64,000 nt of DNA from Sphingobium xanthum (GTDB lineage Bacteria > Pseudomonadota > Alphaproteobacteria > Sphingomonadales > Sphingomonadaceae): contig NZ_JAHKKS010000002.1 in the NCBI RefSeq assembly GCF_019737615.1, forward strand, positions 248,001 to 312,000, given 5' to 3'. The position numbers and the translations under genes were made by a program. The notes under the pieces were generated by a model. That model saw only the letters and a program-made list of their open reading frames with translations, was not told where the DNA came from and ran no database searches. Positions 17,776 to 25,508 of the stretch are shown piece by piece. The first letter of the stretch is position 1, and the number at the start of each line of letters is the position of its first letter.

Positions 17776-19893
17776 TCATTTCTTCGCAGCAGCGTCGATC
17801 AGCGCCTTATCCTCGTGCGCCCGGTTTACGACATAGGCGCGGAGGGAGTCGATGTCCGATCGCGACATGATCTTCGACCAGCCGACCATGCCGTTCTGCG
17901 CGAGGGCGCCGTCATGGACGATGCGCTGCCAGGTCTCGGCGTCGCCCAGCACGGCGGAATGGCGCAAATCAGGGAGGACGCCGCCCGAGACTGCCGCATC
18001 GCCATGGCAGACGCCGCAATAGGTCGAGAAGATGCGCTGCCCCGTGGCGATCTGCGCCGGTGTACCGAACTTGGCGGGCGGATTGAGCGGCGGCTCGACG
18101 GCAGCGACGGCCTGCGGCAGCGCGGCCTTGCCGCCGAGCTTGAAGACGAGCAGCCGGCTGACGTTGCGCACCGGGCCGGACTTGAGCGAGATCAGCCCCG
18201 GCGAGAGCGCATAGGAGCCGCCCCAGCCGGCGAGGATCGCGACATATTGCTCGCCGCCGACGCTATAGGTGACGGGCGAGGCGATGACGCCGGTCTGCGC
18301 GGGGAAGGACCAGAGCGATTTGCCGTCCTTCGCCGCATAAGCGATGAACTGGCCCGAGGCCGTGCCCTGGAAGAGCAGGCCCCCGGCGGTCGCGAGCAGG
18401 CCGCCATTCCACGGGCCCTTATAAGCGACGCGCCAGCGCTCCTTCTGCGCGACCGGATCCCAGGCGATGAGCGCGCCGGTCGTGCCGGCCAGTGCCGCCT
18501 CGCGTACCTTGGGATCGGGCGGCATCGAGCCGGCGGCGAAGTCGGCGCCGGTGTTGAAGCCCATGGGCGAGACCTTGTAGTCCTTCGCGGCCAGCGGAAT
18601 GTACGGGAAGCTGGCGAGCTGCGCCGGGATGAAGACGAGCTTCTGCGCCGGATCATAAGCCATGGGATGCCAGCTATGCGCGCCGCCGGGGCCGGGCGTG
18701 CCGGTGAAGGGTTTGCCGGTCTTGTCGTAGCGCGCCTCCGGATTTTCGATCGGACGGCCGGTCCTGGGATCGACGCCGGTGGCCCAGTTGACGGGCACGA
18801 AATTCTTCGCCGAGATGAACTGGCCGTTGGTGCGGTCGATCACATAGAAGAAGCCGTTCTTGGGCGCGTGCATGAGCACCTTGCGCGGCTTGCCGTCGAT
18901 GTCGAGGTCGGCGAGCATGATGTGCTGCGTGGCGGTATAGTCCCAGGTCTCGCCGGGCGTTTCCTGGAAGTGCCAGGCATAGTCTCCGGTCTTCGCCTTG
19001 ATCGCTACGACCGAGGAGAGATAGAGATTGTCGCCGCCGCCGGGCGAGCGCAGCGCCTGGTTCCACGGCGAGCCGTTGCCGACGCCGATGTAGAGCAGAT
19101 CGAGCGCGGGGTCATAGGCCATGCTGTCCCAGACGGTGCCGCCGCCGCCGATCTTCCAGTATTCGCCCTTCCAGCTGGCCTCGGCTTTCCTGAGATACTC
19201 GGCCTCGTTCTTTCCGGGCGCATCGGGCACGGTATAGAAGCGCCAGAGCTGCTTGCCGGTGTCTGCGGCATAGGCGGTCACATAGCCGCGCACGCCATAT
19301 TCGCCGCCGCCATTGCCGATGATGACCATGTTGTTGATGACGCGGGGCGCGCCGGTGATCGTGTAGTTCTGGCTCTGATCTACCGTGACGACGGACCACA
19401 GCTCCTTGCCGGTGGCGCGATCCAGTGCGACGAGGCGCCCATCGAGCGTGCCGAGGAACAGCTTGTCGCCCCACGCGCCGAGGCCGCGATTGACGACGTC
19501 GCAGCAGGCCTTGACCGCCGTCTCGCCCGGCACCTTGGGATCATATTCCCAGATGAGCTTGCCGGTCGCTGCGTCATAGGCCTTGGCCTTGGACCAGGCG
19601 GTGGAGATGTAGATCTTGCCGTCGATGACGAGCGGCGTCGCTTCCTGCCCGCGATTGGTGTCGAGATCGGCATACCAGGCGAGGCCGAGCTGGCCGGCAT
19701 TGTCCGTATTGATCCGGGTCAGCGGGGAGAAGCGCTGCTCGTTATAGGTGCGGCCGTAGGAGAGCCATTCCCCGTCCGTGCCGTGCGCGATCGCCGCGCC
19801 GTCGACCGTGCCGCTCGGGTTGGTGCTCGCGCTGTTGCAGCCCGCAAGCAGCGCCAGCGGAGCGAGCACCGCCCCCGTCAGAAATGCCTTCAT
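17776..19893 (-). CDS. PQQ-dependent quinohemoprotein alcohol dehydrogenase, lipoprotein
   Basis: The 705-residue product has a signal with lipobox (LALLAGC) and an eight-bladed propeller part with tryptophan-docking repeats (AYDAATGKLIW, ALDRATGKELW, AYAADTGKQLW). It has the vicinal cysteines in KACCDVV and a C-terminal cytochrome c domain with CGVCH at about residue 645. It oxidises alcohols in the periplasm and passes electrons through its own heme. Two residues after the catalytic Asp (WDYT) there is Thr rather than Asp, which points to a calcium rather than lanthanide enzyme. It is followed by the aldehyde dehydrogenase. Confidence 0.92.
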   Translation of the reverse strand: MKAFLTGAVLAPLALLAGCNSASTNPSGTVDGAAIAHGTDGEWLSYGRTYNEQRFSPLTRINTDNAGQLGLAWYADLDTNRGQEATPLVIDGKIYISTAWSKAKAYDAATGKLIWEYDPKVPGETAVKACCDVVNRGLGAWGDKLFLGTLDGRLVALDRATGKELWSVVTVDQSQNYTITGAPRVINNMVIIGNGGGEYGVRGYVTAYAADTGKQLWRFYTVPDAPGKNEAEYLRKAEASWKGEYWKIGGGGTVWDSMAYDPALDLLYIGVGNGSPWNQALRSPGGGDNLYLSSVVAIKAKTGDYAWHFQETPGETWDYTATQHIMLADLDIDGKPRKVLMHAPKNGFFYVIDRTNGQFISAKNFVPVNWATGVDPRTGRPIENPEARYDKTGKPFTGTPGPGGAHSWHPMAYDPAQKLVFIPAQLASFPYIPLAAKDYKVSPMGFNTGADFAAGSMPPDPKVREAALAGTTGALIAWDPVAQKERWRVAYKGPWNGGLLATAGGLLFQGTASGQFIAYAAKDGKSLWSFPAQTGVIASPVTYSVGGEQYVAILAGWGGSYALSPGLISLKSGPVRNVSRLLVFKLGGKAALPQAVAAVEPPLNPPAKFGTPAQIATGQRIFSTYCGVCHGDAAVSGGVLPDLRHSAVLGDAETWQRIVHDGALAQNGMVGWSKIMSRSDIDSLRAYVVNRAHEDKALIDAAAKK

Positions 19894-19919
19894 CGATCCC
19901 CTTCCCTCTTCACCTTCTT

Positions 19920-20042
19920 TAGCCCCTCTCCTTTAGGTTCAGCAGAGGCACGTGACTCTGCTGAAGGGTTGGGGTGGGGATGGAGCTACGCGCTGATCGC
20001 TGCGCGACACCCACCCCCTGCCCCTCCCTTGAAAGGGAGGGG
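19920..20042. repeat. Paired palindromic repeat (type A relative) with nested palindrome
   Basis: The left half starts TAGCCCCT like the DUF559 element end and finishes GGGTTGGGGTGGGG (19966-19979). Between these lies a separate perfect palindrome, TTCAGCAGAG/CTCTGCTGAA (19938-19965). The right half (20021-20042) is a 22-nt palindrome identical to 24664-24685. No gene lies between the halves. Confidence 0.65.
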
Positions 20043-20053
20043 TTTTTGCATGG

Positions 20054-21610
20054 CTAGTTCACCATGCGCGTCTTGTTTCCCCAATATGGCTGGCGAAGGG
20101 CCTTTTTGTCCATCTTGCCCGCAGCGGTGCGCGGGATGGCCTCGACGAACTCGACGCTCTTGGGCGCCTGGACGCTGCCGACGCGCGCCTTGGCGTGGGC
20201 GATAATGGTGGCTTCGTCGATCTCGCCGCTGCGCACGACGACGGCGTGGACCTGCTCGCCCCATTTCTCGTGGGGTACACCAATGATCGCCGCCTCGGCC
20301 ACGGCATCCAGCTCCATGATCGCGCCCTCGACCTCGGCCGAATAGACGTTGAACCCGCCGGAGACGACCATGTCCTTCTTGCGGTCGACGATGTAATAAT
20401 AACCGTGCTCGTCCCGCCGGCCGACGTCGCCGGTGTGATGCCAGCCGTGCAGGCGCGCTTCGGCCGTCGCCTCGGGCATCTCGAAATAGCCGCCGCCGAC
20501 AATGCCGCCGCGCGCGACGATCTCGCCGACTTCACCGGTGGGGAGGATGTTGCCGTCATCGTCCATCAGCTCGACGCGGACAGAGTAGCTCGCCTTGCCG
20601 CAGCTCGCGAGGCGTTCCGGGTGGTCGCCGCGCGCGGCCGCCGCGACCTCGTGCGGTGGAAGCCAGGTGGCGATCATGTGGCACTCGGTCTGGCCATAGC
20701 TCTGGCACATGCATTCGCCGAAGATCTCGACGGCCTGACGCAGCTTGTCCGGCGAGACCGGAGAGCCGGCGAGCAGGAAATAGCGCAGGCTCGAATAGTC
20801 GTAGTCGCGCACATTGGGGTGCTGGAGCATCGCGTAGAGCGCAGTCGGCGGGAGGAACATGTGCGTGACGCGGTGGTCCTGAATCGTGCGCATCACCGCC
20901 TCGGCATCGAAGCCGGGCAGTACCGAGATGGTCGCGCCCATGGCGACGGCGGCCATGGCGACAGGGCCGGCTGCGTGGGTAAGCGGCGCAGTGGCGAGGC
21001 AGACGGGGTTCTCGGCCGGCATTAGATTGCCGATCGTCTCCATGAGCGCGCCCCAGCTACGGTTCATGATGCGCACGCCCTTGGCCGGGCCGGTGGTGCC
21101 GCCGGTCGCGATGATCGCGGTCAGTTCGTCCGGATCGCCGACAGGATCGCCGAGGTCTGGCGCGTCCGGCGCGTCCTGCGGCGCCATGAAGGCATCGAGC
21201 GACGGGTTCTCGCCATCGGGCACATCGAGGCAGATGAGCTTACGGATGCTCGGCACTTCGGCCTGCACGCGGCGGGCATCGGCGGCGAGGCTCGAATGGT
21301 AGAACAGCCAGCCGGCGCGGACGTAGTTCAGATAAGCGATATTCGCATCGAGCGCGTTGCGCGTGTTGACCGGGATCCAGACCGCGCCGGCCCGCCACAG
21401 GCCGAGCAGCGCGGTGAGGATCGTGCCGTGATTGGGCGACATGATCGCCACCGGCTCCTGATGCGTGAGGCCCGCCCCGTGCATCGCCACGGCAAGGCGG
21501 TGCGTGAGGCGATGCATCTGCGCATAGCTGTACCGCGCGTCATCGGAGATCAGGATGGGCCGCTCCGGATGGAGCTGCGCCATCTTGTCGAAATAGTCGA
21601 TGGAACGCAC
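20054..21610 (-). CDS. AMP-forming acyl-CoA synthetase/ligase
   Basis: The 518-residue product starts with GTG at 21610 (AGGAGACAAG upstream). It shows the adenylation motifs IIATGGTTGPAKGV at about residues 164-177, YGQTE, WHHTGDVG, and RKKDMVVSGGFNVYSAEVE. The C-terminal catalytic Lys is in PRTAAGKMDKKAL. It would join an acid to CoA using ATP. It is followed 28 bp downstream by a cytochrome P450 gene and lies near GST genes, so an aromatic or terpenoid acid is a plausible substrate. Specificity is not visible. Confidence 0.88.
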   Translation of the reverse strand: MRSIDYFDKMAQLHPERPILISDDARYSYAQMHRLTHRLAVAMHGAGLTHQEPVAIMSPNHGTILTALLGLWRAGAVWIPVNTRNALDANIAYLNYVRAGWLFYHSSLAADARRVQAEVPSIRKLICLDVPDGENPSLDAFMAPQDAPDAPDLGDPVGDPDELTAIIATGGTTGPAKGVRIMNRSWGALMETIGNLMPAENPVCLATAPLTHAAGPVAMAAVAMGATISVLPGFDAEAVMRTIQDHRVTHMFLPPTALYAMLQHPNVRDYDYSSLRYFLLAGSPVSPDKLRQAVEIFGECMCQSYGQTECHMIATWLPPHEVAAAARGDHPERLASCGKASYSVRVELMDDDGNILPTGEVGEIVARGGIVGGGYFEMPEATAEARLHGWHHTGDVGRRDEHGYYYIVDRKKDMVVSGGFNVYSAEVEGAIMELDAVAEAAIIGVPHEKWGEQVHAVVVRSGEIDEATIIAHAKARVGSVQAPKSVEFVEAIPRTAAGKMDKKALRQPYWGNKTRMVN

Positions 21611-21638
21611 GTGTCTTGTCTCCTGTAAATCTGGCTGC

Positions 21639-22823
21639 TCAGTCCCAGCGCAGCGGCAAGCGTTCGAGCCCGTTGACGATGCCGGTCATCACGACCGGCG
21701 GATCGTCGGGATCGGTCCGGAAATCGGGGATGCGCGGCAGCCATTCCTCGAGGAAGATGCGCAACTCGCTGAGCGCGAGCGGCGCACCGGCGCAGTGATG
21801 GACACCCGCGGAAAAGCCGAGATGCGCATGGGCATTCTTGCGCGTCAGATCGACCGTGCAGGGATTGTCGAATTCGAGCGGGTCCAGCGCATGCAGGCAG
21901 GCGGAGACGAGGATGGCGTCGCCCTTGCGCAGCGACGCGCCCTCGAACTCCATGTCGCGCGTCACGATGCGCGCAATGTTCGGGATGGCATAGCGCCGCA
22001 TCAGCTCATGGATGGCCTTGGGGATGCGCTCCGGCTCGGTGCGCAGCAGTGCGCGGTCAGCCGGATTCTCGGCGAGGTGCAGGGCGAACCAGGCAAGCGT
22101 GGTCGCGACCGTGTCCAGCCCGCCGCCGAGCAGCGTCGTCGCGAGACCGACTGCCTCGCTGCGGTTCATCCGGCGGCCGCCAATATCCTCCTGCAGACTC
22201 ACGCTCAGCGGATCGTCGCCGGGATTGGCCATGCGATCGTCCACGAGGGCGTCGATATAGGCGCCCATATATGCGCGGCCCCACTCCCGATGCGCTTCGT
22301 CCTTCGGCCGGATGCCGGCATTGACCGCTTCGAGCAGTTCGAGGCGATCGTCCATCGGCAGGTTCATCATCTTGAGCCAGATGATGATCGGCAATTGCTG
22401 GCCAAACTCCGAGACGAACTCGCATCCGCCACGCGGCTGGAACGCCTCGATCAACTCGATCGCGAGGTTGCGCGCCTCGGTCGCCATGATCTTGACCGGC
22501 GCGGGCAGGAACGTCCCCCGGATCGCGCGGCGCATGGCCGTATGCTCGGGCGGGTCATATTCGAGCGGCACCGTGCGCGGGCGGTCCACGCGCGGAATGA
22601 AGACCGATTCCGAGGAGAAGCGGTCCGGATCGGTCAGCACTTCCTTGCTGGCCTTGCCGGTGGTGACGATCCAGTGCCCGCCATTATGCGGGCTCCACAC
22701 GACCGGCGGCTTGCCTTGCAACCCGGCGGTGAAGGCCGTGAACGGATCCAGCCCTTCGACACCGGGCCGGTAGAAGTTGAAATCGACCACCAGATCGGCT
22801 GGAACCTCGCGCGCGGTATTCAT
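21639..22823 (-). CDS. Cytochrome P450
   Basis: The 394-residue soluble P450 has the I-helix motif GGGLDTVATT, an ExxR-type helix region, and the heme loop FSAGVHHCAGAPLA with Cys344 as the thiolate ligand. Length and lack of a membrane anchor fit bacterial class I enzymes that need a ferredoxin and reductase; neither is seen nearby. It lies between an acyl-CoA synthetase and two GST genes on the same strand. Hydroxylation or O-demethylation of an aromatic or terpenoid is possible. Confidence 0.92.
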   Translation of the reverse strand: MNTAREVPADLVVDFNFYRPGVEGLDPFTAFTAGLQGKPPVVWSPHNGGHWIVTTGKASKEVLTDPDRFSSESVFIPRVDRPRTVPLEYDPPEHTAMRRAIRGTFLPAPVKIMATEARNLAIELIEAFQPRGGCEFVSEFGQQLPIIIWLKMMNLPMDDRLELLEAVNAGIRPKDEAHREWGRAYMGAYIDALVDDRMANPGDDPLSVSLQEDIGGRRMNRSEAVGLATTLLGGGLDTVATTLAWFALHLAENPADRALLRTEPERIPKAIHELMRRYAIPNIARIVTRDMEFEGASLRKGDAILVSACLHALDPLEFDNPCTVDLTRKNAHAHLGFSAGVHHCAGAPLALSELRIFLEEWLPRIPDFRTDPDDPPVVMTGIVNGLERLPLRWD

Positions 22824-22853
22824 GGTACGATCTCTCCGATGCCAGACCTCATT

Positions 22854-23633
22854 TCAGCCCCAGCGATTGATCTCGGGGCCGGGCGCGAAGCTGCCGACAG
22901 GATCGGCCGAGCGCGCCAATTCCGCAGCCCGCACGACGCTCGGGCGGCCAGCGACGCGCGCCAGCCAGACGGCAAGGCGCGGCTTGTCCTCAAACGCTGC
23001 GGGAAGCAGCGCGCGCATCGGCGCGAGCCAGGCATAGCTTTCGAGATCGGCAAGGCTGAACTCGCCCATGATCCACTGGCGATCGGCCAGACGGTCGTCG
23101 ATCTTCTTCGCGGCCTCATGCACGCGCGCTTCGCTGGCGGCGCGATGATCGTCCGACAGGATGCCGGCGCGGGTCTGCGCCCAGCGCGCCCGCAGGTCGT
23201 CCGCCTCGATGGGGGCGATCCTGGCCGCGAAGCTGGCATCGTCGAGCGCGGCAAGCCGCGGCGTCGTCCAGGCGAGGTTGGCGAGCGCGGCCGCGCCGGG
23301 CGCGAGGCGCTCGATCATCCAGCGGCACCAGGCCATCATTTCCCAGCGGGCATAGGGGTCGGTCGGGCGCAGGCCGCATTCGGGCGCGAGATCGTCGAAC
23401 AGGCAGCCGATGAACACGCTGTCGACCAGCGCCTCGCCATCGACGACGAGCACCGGGCCTTCGCCCTCCACGCTGTAATTCGCCTCGAAGCCGAGCGGGA
23501 TTGCGCCGCCATGACGCTCGGCAAGACCTAGATCGATGCGGACCAGATCGGTCTCCAGCCCGCTCTCGAACAGCGCAGCGAGGACCGTGAGCGACGGGCC
23601 GACCGGCTCGCCATGATAAAGAGTCATCGTCAT
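22854..23633 (-). CDS. Glutathione S-transferase-like protein, divergent
   Basis: The start at 23633 (MTMTLYHGEPVGPSLTVL) gives 259 residues. It shares one base with the stop of the upstream GST (TGATG), so the two are cotranscribed. The N-terminal thioredoxin-like half is altered: GPSLT stands where LigF-like proteins have ANSLK, though a Ser remains. GPVLVVDGEALVDS replaces the usual VPVL/E-S stretch. The C-terminal half keeps IMGEFSLADLESYAWLAPM and WLARVAGRPSV. It may be a partner or divergent paralogue of the gene at 23633-24406. Confidence 0.72.
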   Translation of the reverse strand: MTMTLYHGEPVGPSLTVLAALFESGLETDLVRIDLGLAERHGGAIPLGFEANYSVEGEGPVLVVDGEALVDSVFIGCLFDDLAPECGLRPTDPYARWEMMAWCRWMIERLAPGAAALANLAWTTPRLAALDDASFAARIAPIEADDLRARWAQTRAGILSDDHRAASEARVHEAAKKIDDRLADRQWIMGEFSLADLESYAWLAPMRALLPAAFEDKPRLAVWLARVAGRPSVVRAAELARSADPVGSFAPGPEINRWG

Positions 23634-24406
23634 CAGGCTGCCTCCTCGATGAGCGGAAGGATGCGTTCGGCAAAGCGCGGCACGCGGCTGTAGGTCCAGG
23701 TTTCGCGGACCGCCGGGCGGCGGGCGACGGCCCTGAGCCAGCGCATCAGATTGGGCGTCTTCTCGTCGTTGACGTCGTCGGGCTGCATCGAGGGCAGGCC
23801 ATAGGCGCTGTTGAAGAGATTGATGTCGGCCAGCGTATATTGGCTCGAGCCGAGATATTCGCGCTTCGCCAGCGCTTCTTCCAGCTTGCCGATGCCGAAA
23901 TCGACGCGGCGCCTGGACTCGGCCAGTTCCTCCTCGCTGAACAGACCGTAGATCGCCTTGCGCCAGGCGATGCGGCGCTCGGGCAGCGGGATACGCTCGA
24001 TCGCGGCTTTCAGCTCCTCGGGATCGCGCTCGCGCACTTGCGGGCCGATGAAGAGGCTCCAGCCGATCATGCTGAAGGAAGGGCACAGCCACTGATCGAG
24101 GAACTTCATCCACCAGCGCACGCGCCAGCGATCGACCGCGTCCTCCGGCATCATTGCCGGGCCGGGGAAAGCCTCCTCGACATATTCCATCATCGCGGTG
24201 GATTCGTTGAGCAAGCGACCGCCATGCGTCATGGCCGGGATCGTGCCCATCGGGTTGATCGCCAGATACTCCGGCTTGTGCTGATCGAAAGCGAGCAGAT
24301 CGATATAGTGGCTGTTGAAGGACAGGCCCTTCTCCACCATCGTCAGCATGGGCTTGCCCGAATTGGCATTGGGCTCCCAGTGATAGAGCGTGACATCACT
24401 CGTCAT
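23633..24406 (-). CDS. Glutathione S-transferase, LigF-like
   Basis: From the ATG at 24406 the product is 257 residues, the same length as LigF. It shows PNANSGKP (Ser17) near the start, FDQHKPEYLAINPMGTIPAM, NESTAMMEYVEEAFPG, and in the helical domain SSQYTLADINLFNSAYG and VARRPAVRETW. The pattern matches the LigF-type beta-etherase/GST group. The downstream GST overlaps its stop. An upstream in-frame extension to 24466 exists but lacks a well-spaced ribosome site. Ether cleavage is inferred from family only. Confidence 0.8.
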   Translation of the reverse strand: MTSDVTLYHWEPNANSGKPMLTMVEKGLSFNSHYIDLLAFDQHKPEYLAINPMGTIPAMTHGGRLLNESTAMMEYVEEAFPGPAMMPEDAVDRWRVRWWMKFLDQWLCPSFSMIGWSLFIGPQVRERDPEELKAAIERIPLPERRIAWRKAIYGLFSEEELAESRRRVDFGIGKLEEALAKREYLGSSQYTLADINLFNSAYGLPSMQPDDVNDEKTPNLMRWLRAVARRPAVRETWTYSRVPRFAERILPLIEEAA

Positions 24407-24559
24407 GGCCGTCTGGGCTGACGCCCCCTCCTCTCGACTCCGGCGCGACGGCGAAGCCACGCGCACTGCTGCTCACGCCATAGGCATGGATCTGCCTGCG
24501 GACATCGTCAACTTCCCTGCGTTGCATGGGGTGGAAGGGAGCTTTCCATTCCTACTTAT

Positions 24560-24685
24560 TAGCCCCTCCCCTTCAGGGGAGGAGTTGGGGTGGGGCAGCA
24601 ACGAAGCGGCATCGCGACGCGCGAAAGTCTGAGAACGCGCTATTGCGCGTCACCCACCCCTTCCCCCTCCCTTGAAAGGGAGGGG
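24560..24685. repeat. Paired palindromic repeat, gene-less type A element
   Basis: Bases 24560-24595 match the 36-bp end of the DUF559 element (15788-15823) at 35 of 36 positions. About 57 bp further on, ACCCACCCC and a 22-nt palindrome (24664-24685, identical to 20021-20042) form the opposite end. It fills much of the 293-bp gap between GST and Tat-protein genes. Confidence 0.75.
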
Positions 24686-24699
24686 CTTATCAGGTTGTG

Positions 24700-25059
24700 T
24701 CAGGCCATCGTCCAGGCGATGAGATCATGCGCGCGGTCGTGGTTTTCGGAAGCGACACGCAGGCCGCGCTCCTCCAGCCATTGGCGCGCGGAGACATAAT
24801 CGTTCCAGCTGGTAAGACCCGCGACCGGCGCCTTGCGCTGCGCCGTGCGGATCACCGACCAGCTCGCGGCCGAGGCGAGATCGACCTGCCTTTTGCCCGG
24901 CTGCGTGCGCGCGAAGGCGAGGCTGGCGGGCTTGCGGCTGTCATAGACGACGAGGACGGGGGCCTTGCGCCCCTGCCCCGCCATTCTGTGGATGCCGACC
25001 GCGCCCGCCGCACCGATCAGCGCGACGCCGCCGAGGACTTGCCGCCGCGAGACGCTCAC
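24700..25059 (-). CDS. Small Tat-exported protein of unknown function, flavocytochrome cluster
   Basis: The likely start is GTG at 25059, overlapping the cytochrome c stop by four bases (GTGA). It gives 119 residues beginning VSVSRRQVLGGVALIGAAGAVG, a clear twin-arginine signal. The mature part (APVLVVYDSRKPASLAFARTQ, SWNDYVSARQWLEERGLRV) resembles no family I know. It follows the cytochrome c and flavoprotein genes in one tightly coupled operon, so it may help assemble or accept electrons from them. A longer reading frame upstream is an artefact of the cytochrome gene. Confidence 0.65.
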   Translation of the reverse strand: MSVSRRQVLGGVALIGAAGAVGIHRMAGQGRKAPVLVVYDSRKPASLAFARTQPGKRQVDLASAASWSVIRTAQRKAPVAGLTSWNDYVSARQWLEERGLRVASENHDRAHDLIAWTMA

Positions 25060-25508
25060 TTGCCCTTCCCCAGATAGGCGGCGATCTTCTCCAGCTCCGC
25101 ATCGGTCACATCGACGCGGGTCTGGCGCGGCATGGCTGCCTTGCCCATGCGCGCGACGGACTTGACGTAGTCCGCGGTCAGATCGTCGCGGTTGGTGAGC
25201 AGGCCCATGCTCGGCGGGCGGCCCATCGCCACCTGCTGCTTGGTGATGAGGTTGGTGCCCATGCCCCAATCGAGATGGCAGGTGCCGCAGCGATTGGAGA
25301 AGAGGTCCTTGCCGTCCATCGTGGTGTGGAGGCGATCGCCCTCGACCATCTGCGCACGCGTCTGATGCGGCGGCGGTGGCGGTGGTCCGCCGGCCGGAGG
25401 ACCGCCCTGCGCGGCCGCCTCGTTCTTACTATCCGAGACCTTGCAACCGGCAACCGCCAGCGCGGCGACGAGGGCGAACGCGACGCCCAATGCCTGCGCG
25501 CGGCTCAT
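25056..25508 (-). CDS. Cytochrome c lipoprotein, probable subunit of a 4-cresol dehydrogenase-type flavocytochrome
   Basis: The 150-residue product has a lipobox signal (ALAVAGC), a proline-rich linker (GGPPAGGPPPPPPHQ), one heme site CGTCH at about residues 74-78 and a later Met (AAMPRQ) as possible sixth ligand. It overlaps the flavoprotein gene upstream by 4 bp and the Tat protein downstream by 4 bp. The pairing matches PchC with PchF in p-cresol methylhydroxylase and the cytochrome and flavoprotein of eugenol hydroxylase. It would take electrons from the flavoprotein in the periplasm. Confidence 0.82.
   Translation of the reverse strand: MSRAQALGVAFALVAALAVAGCKVSDSKNEAAAQGGPPAGGPPPPPPHQTRAQMVEGDRLHTTMDGKDLFSNRCGTCHLDWGMGTNLITKQQVAMGRPPSMGLLTNRDDLTADYVKSVARMGKAAMPRQTRVDVTDAELEKIAAYLGKGK

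Noticed and set aside
17740..20205. An 821-codon plus-strand open frame opposite the PQQ dehydrogenase
   Set aside because: The minus-strand gene has a signal, PQQ repeats and a heme site. The plus-strand frame is compositional shadow.
21600..23531. A 643-codon plus-strand open frame opposite the P450 and GST genes
   Set aside because: The opposite strand carries a complete P450 with heme Cys motif and a GST; this frame has no recognisable domain.
22854..24113. A 419-residue frame that could read as one long GST-like protein
   Set aside because: Only the last 259 residues look like GST. The upstream part overlaps the other GST gene in a different frame, and a proper ATG is at 23633.
24700..25269. 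A 189-residue version of the Tat protein
   Set aside because: The extra N-terminus overlaps the cytochrome c gene in another frame; the GTG at 25059 places the twin-arginine signal at the start.
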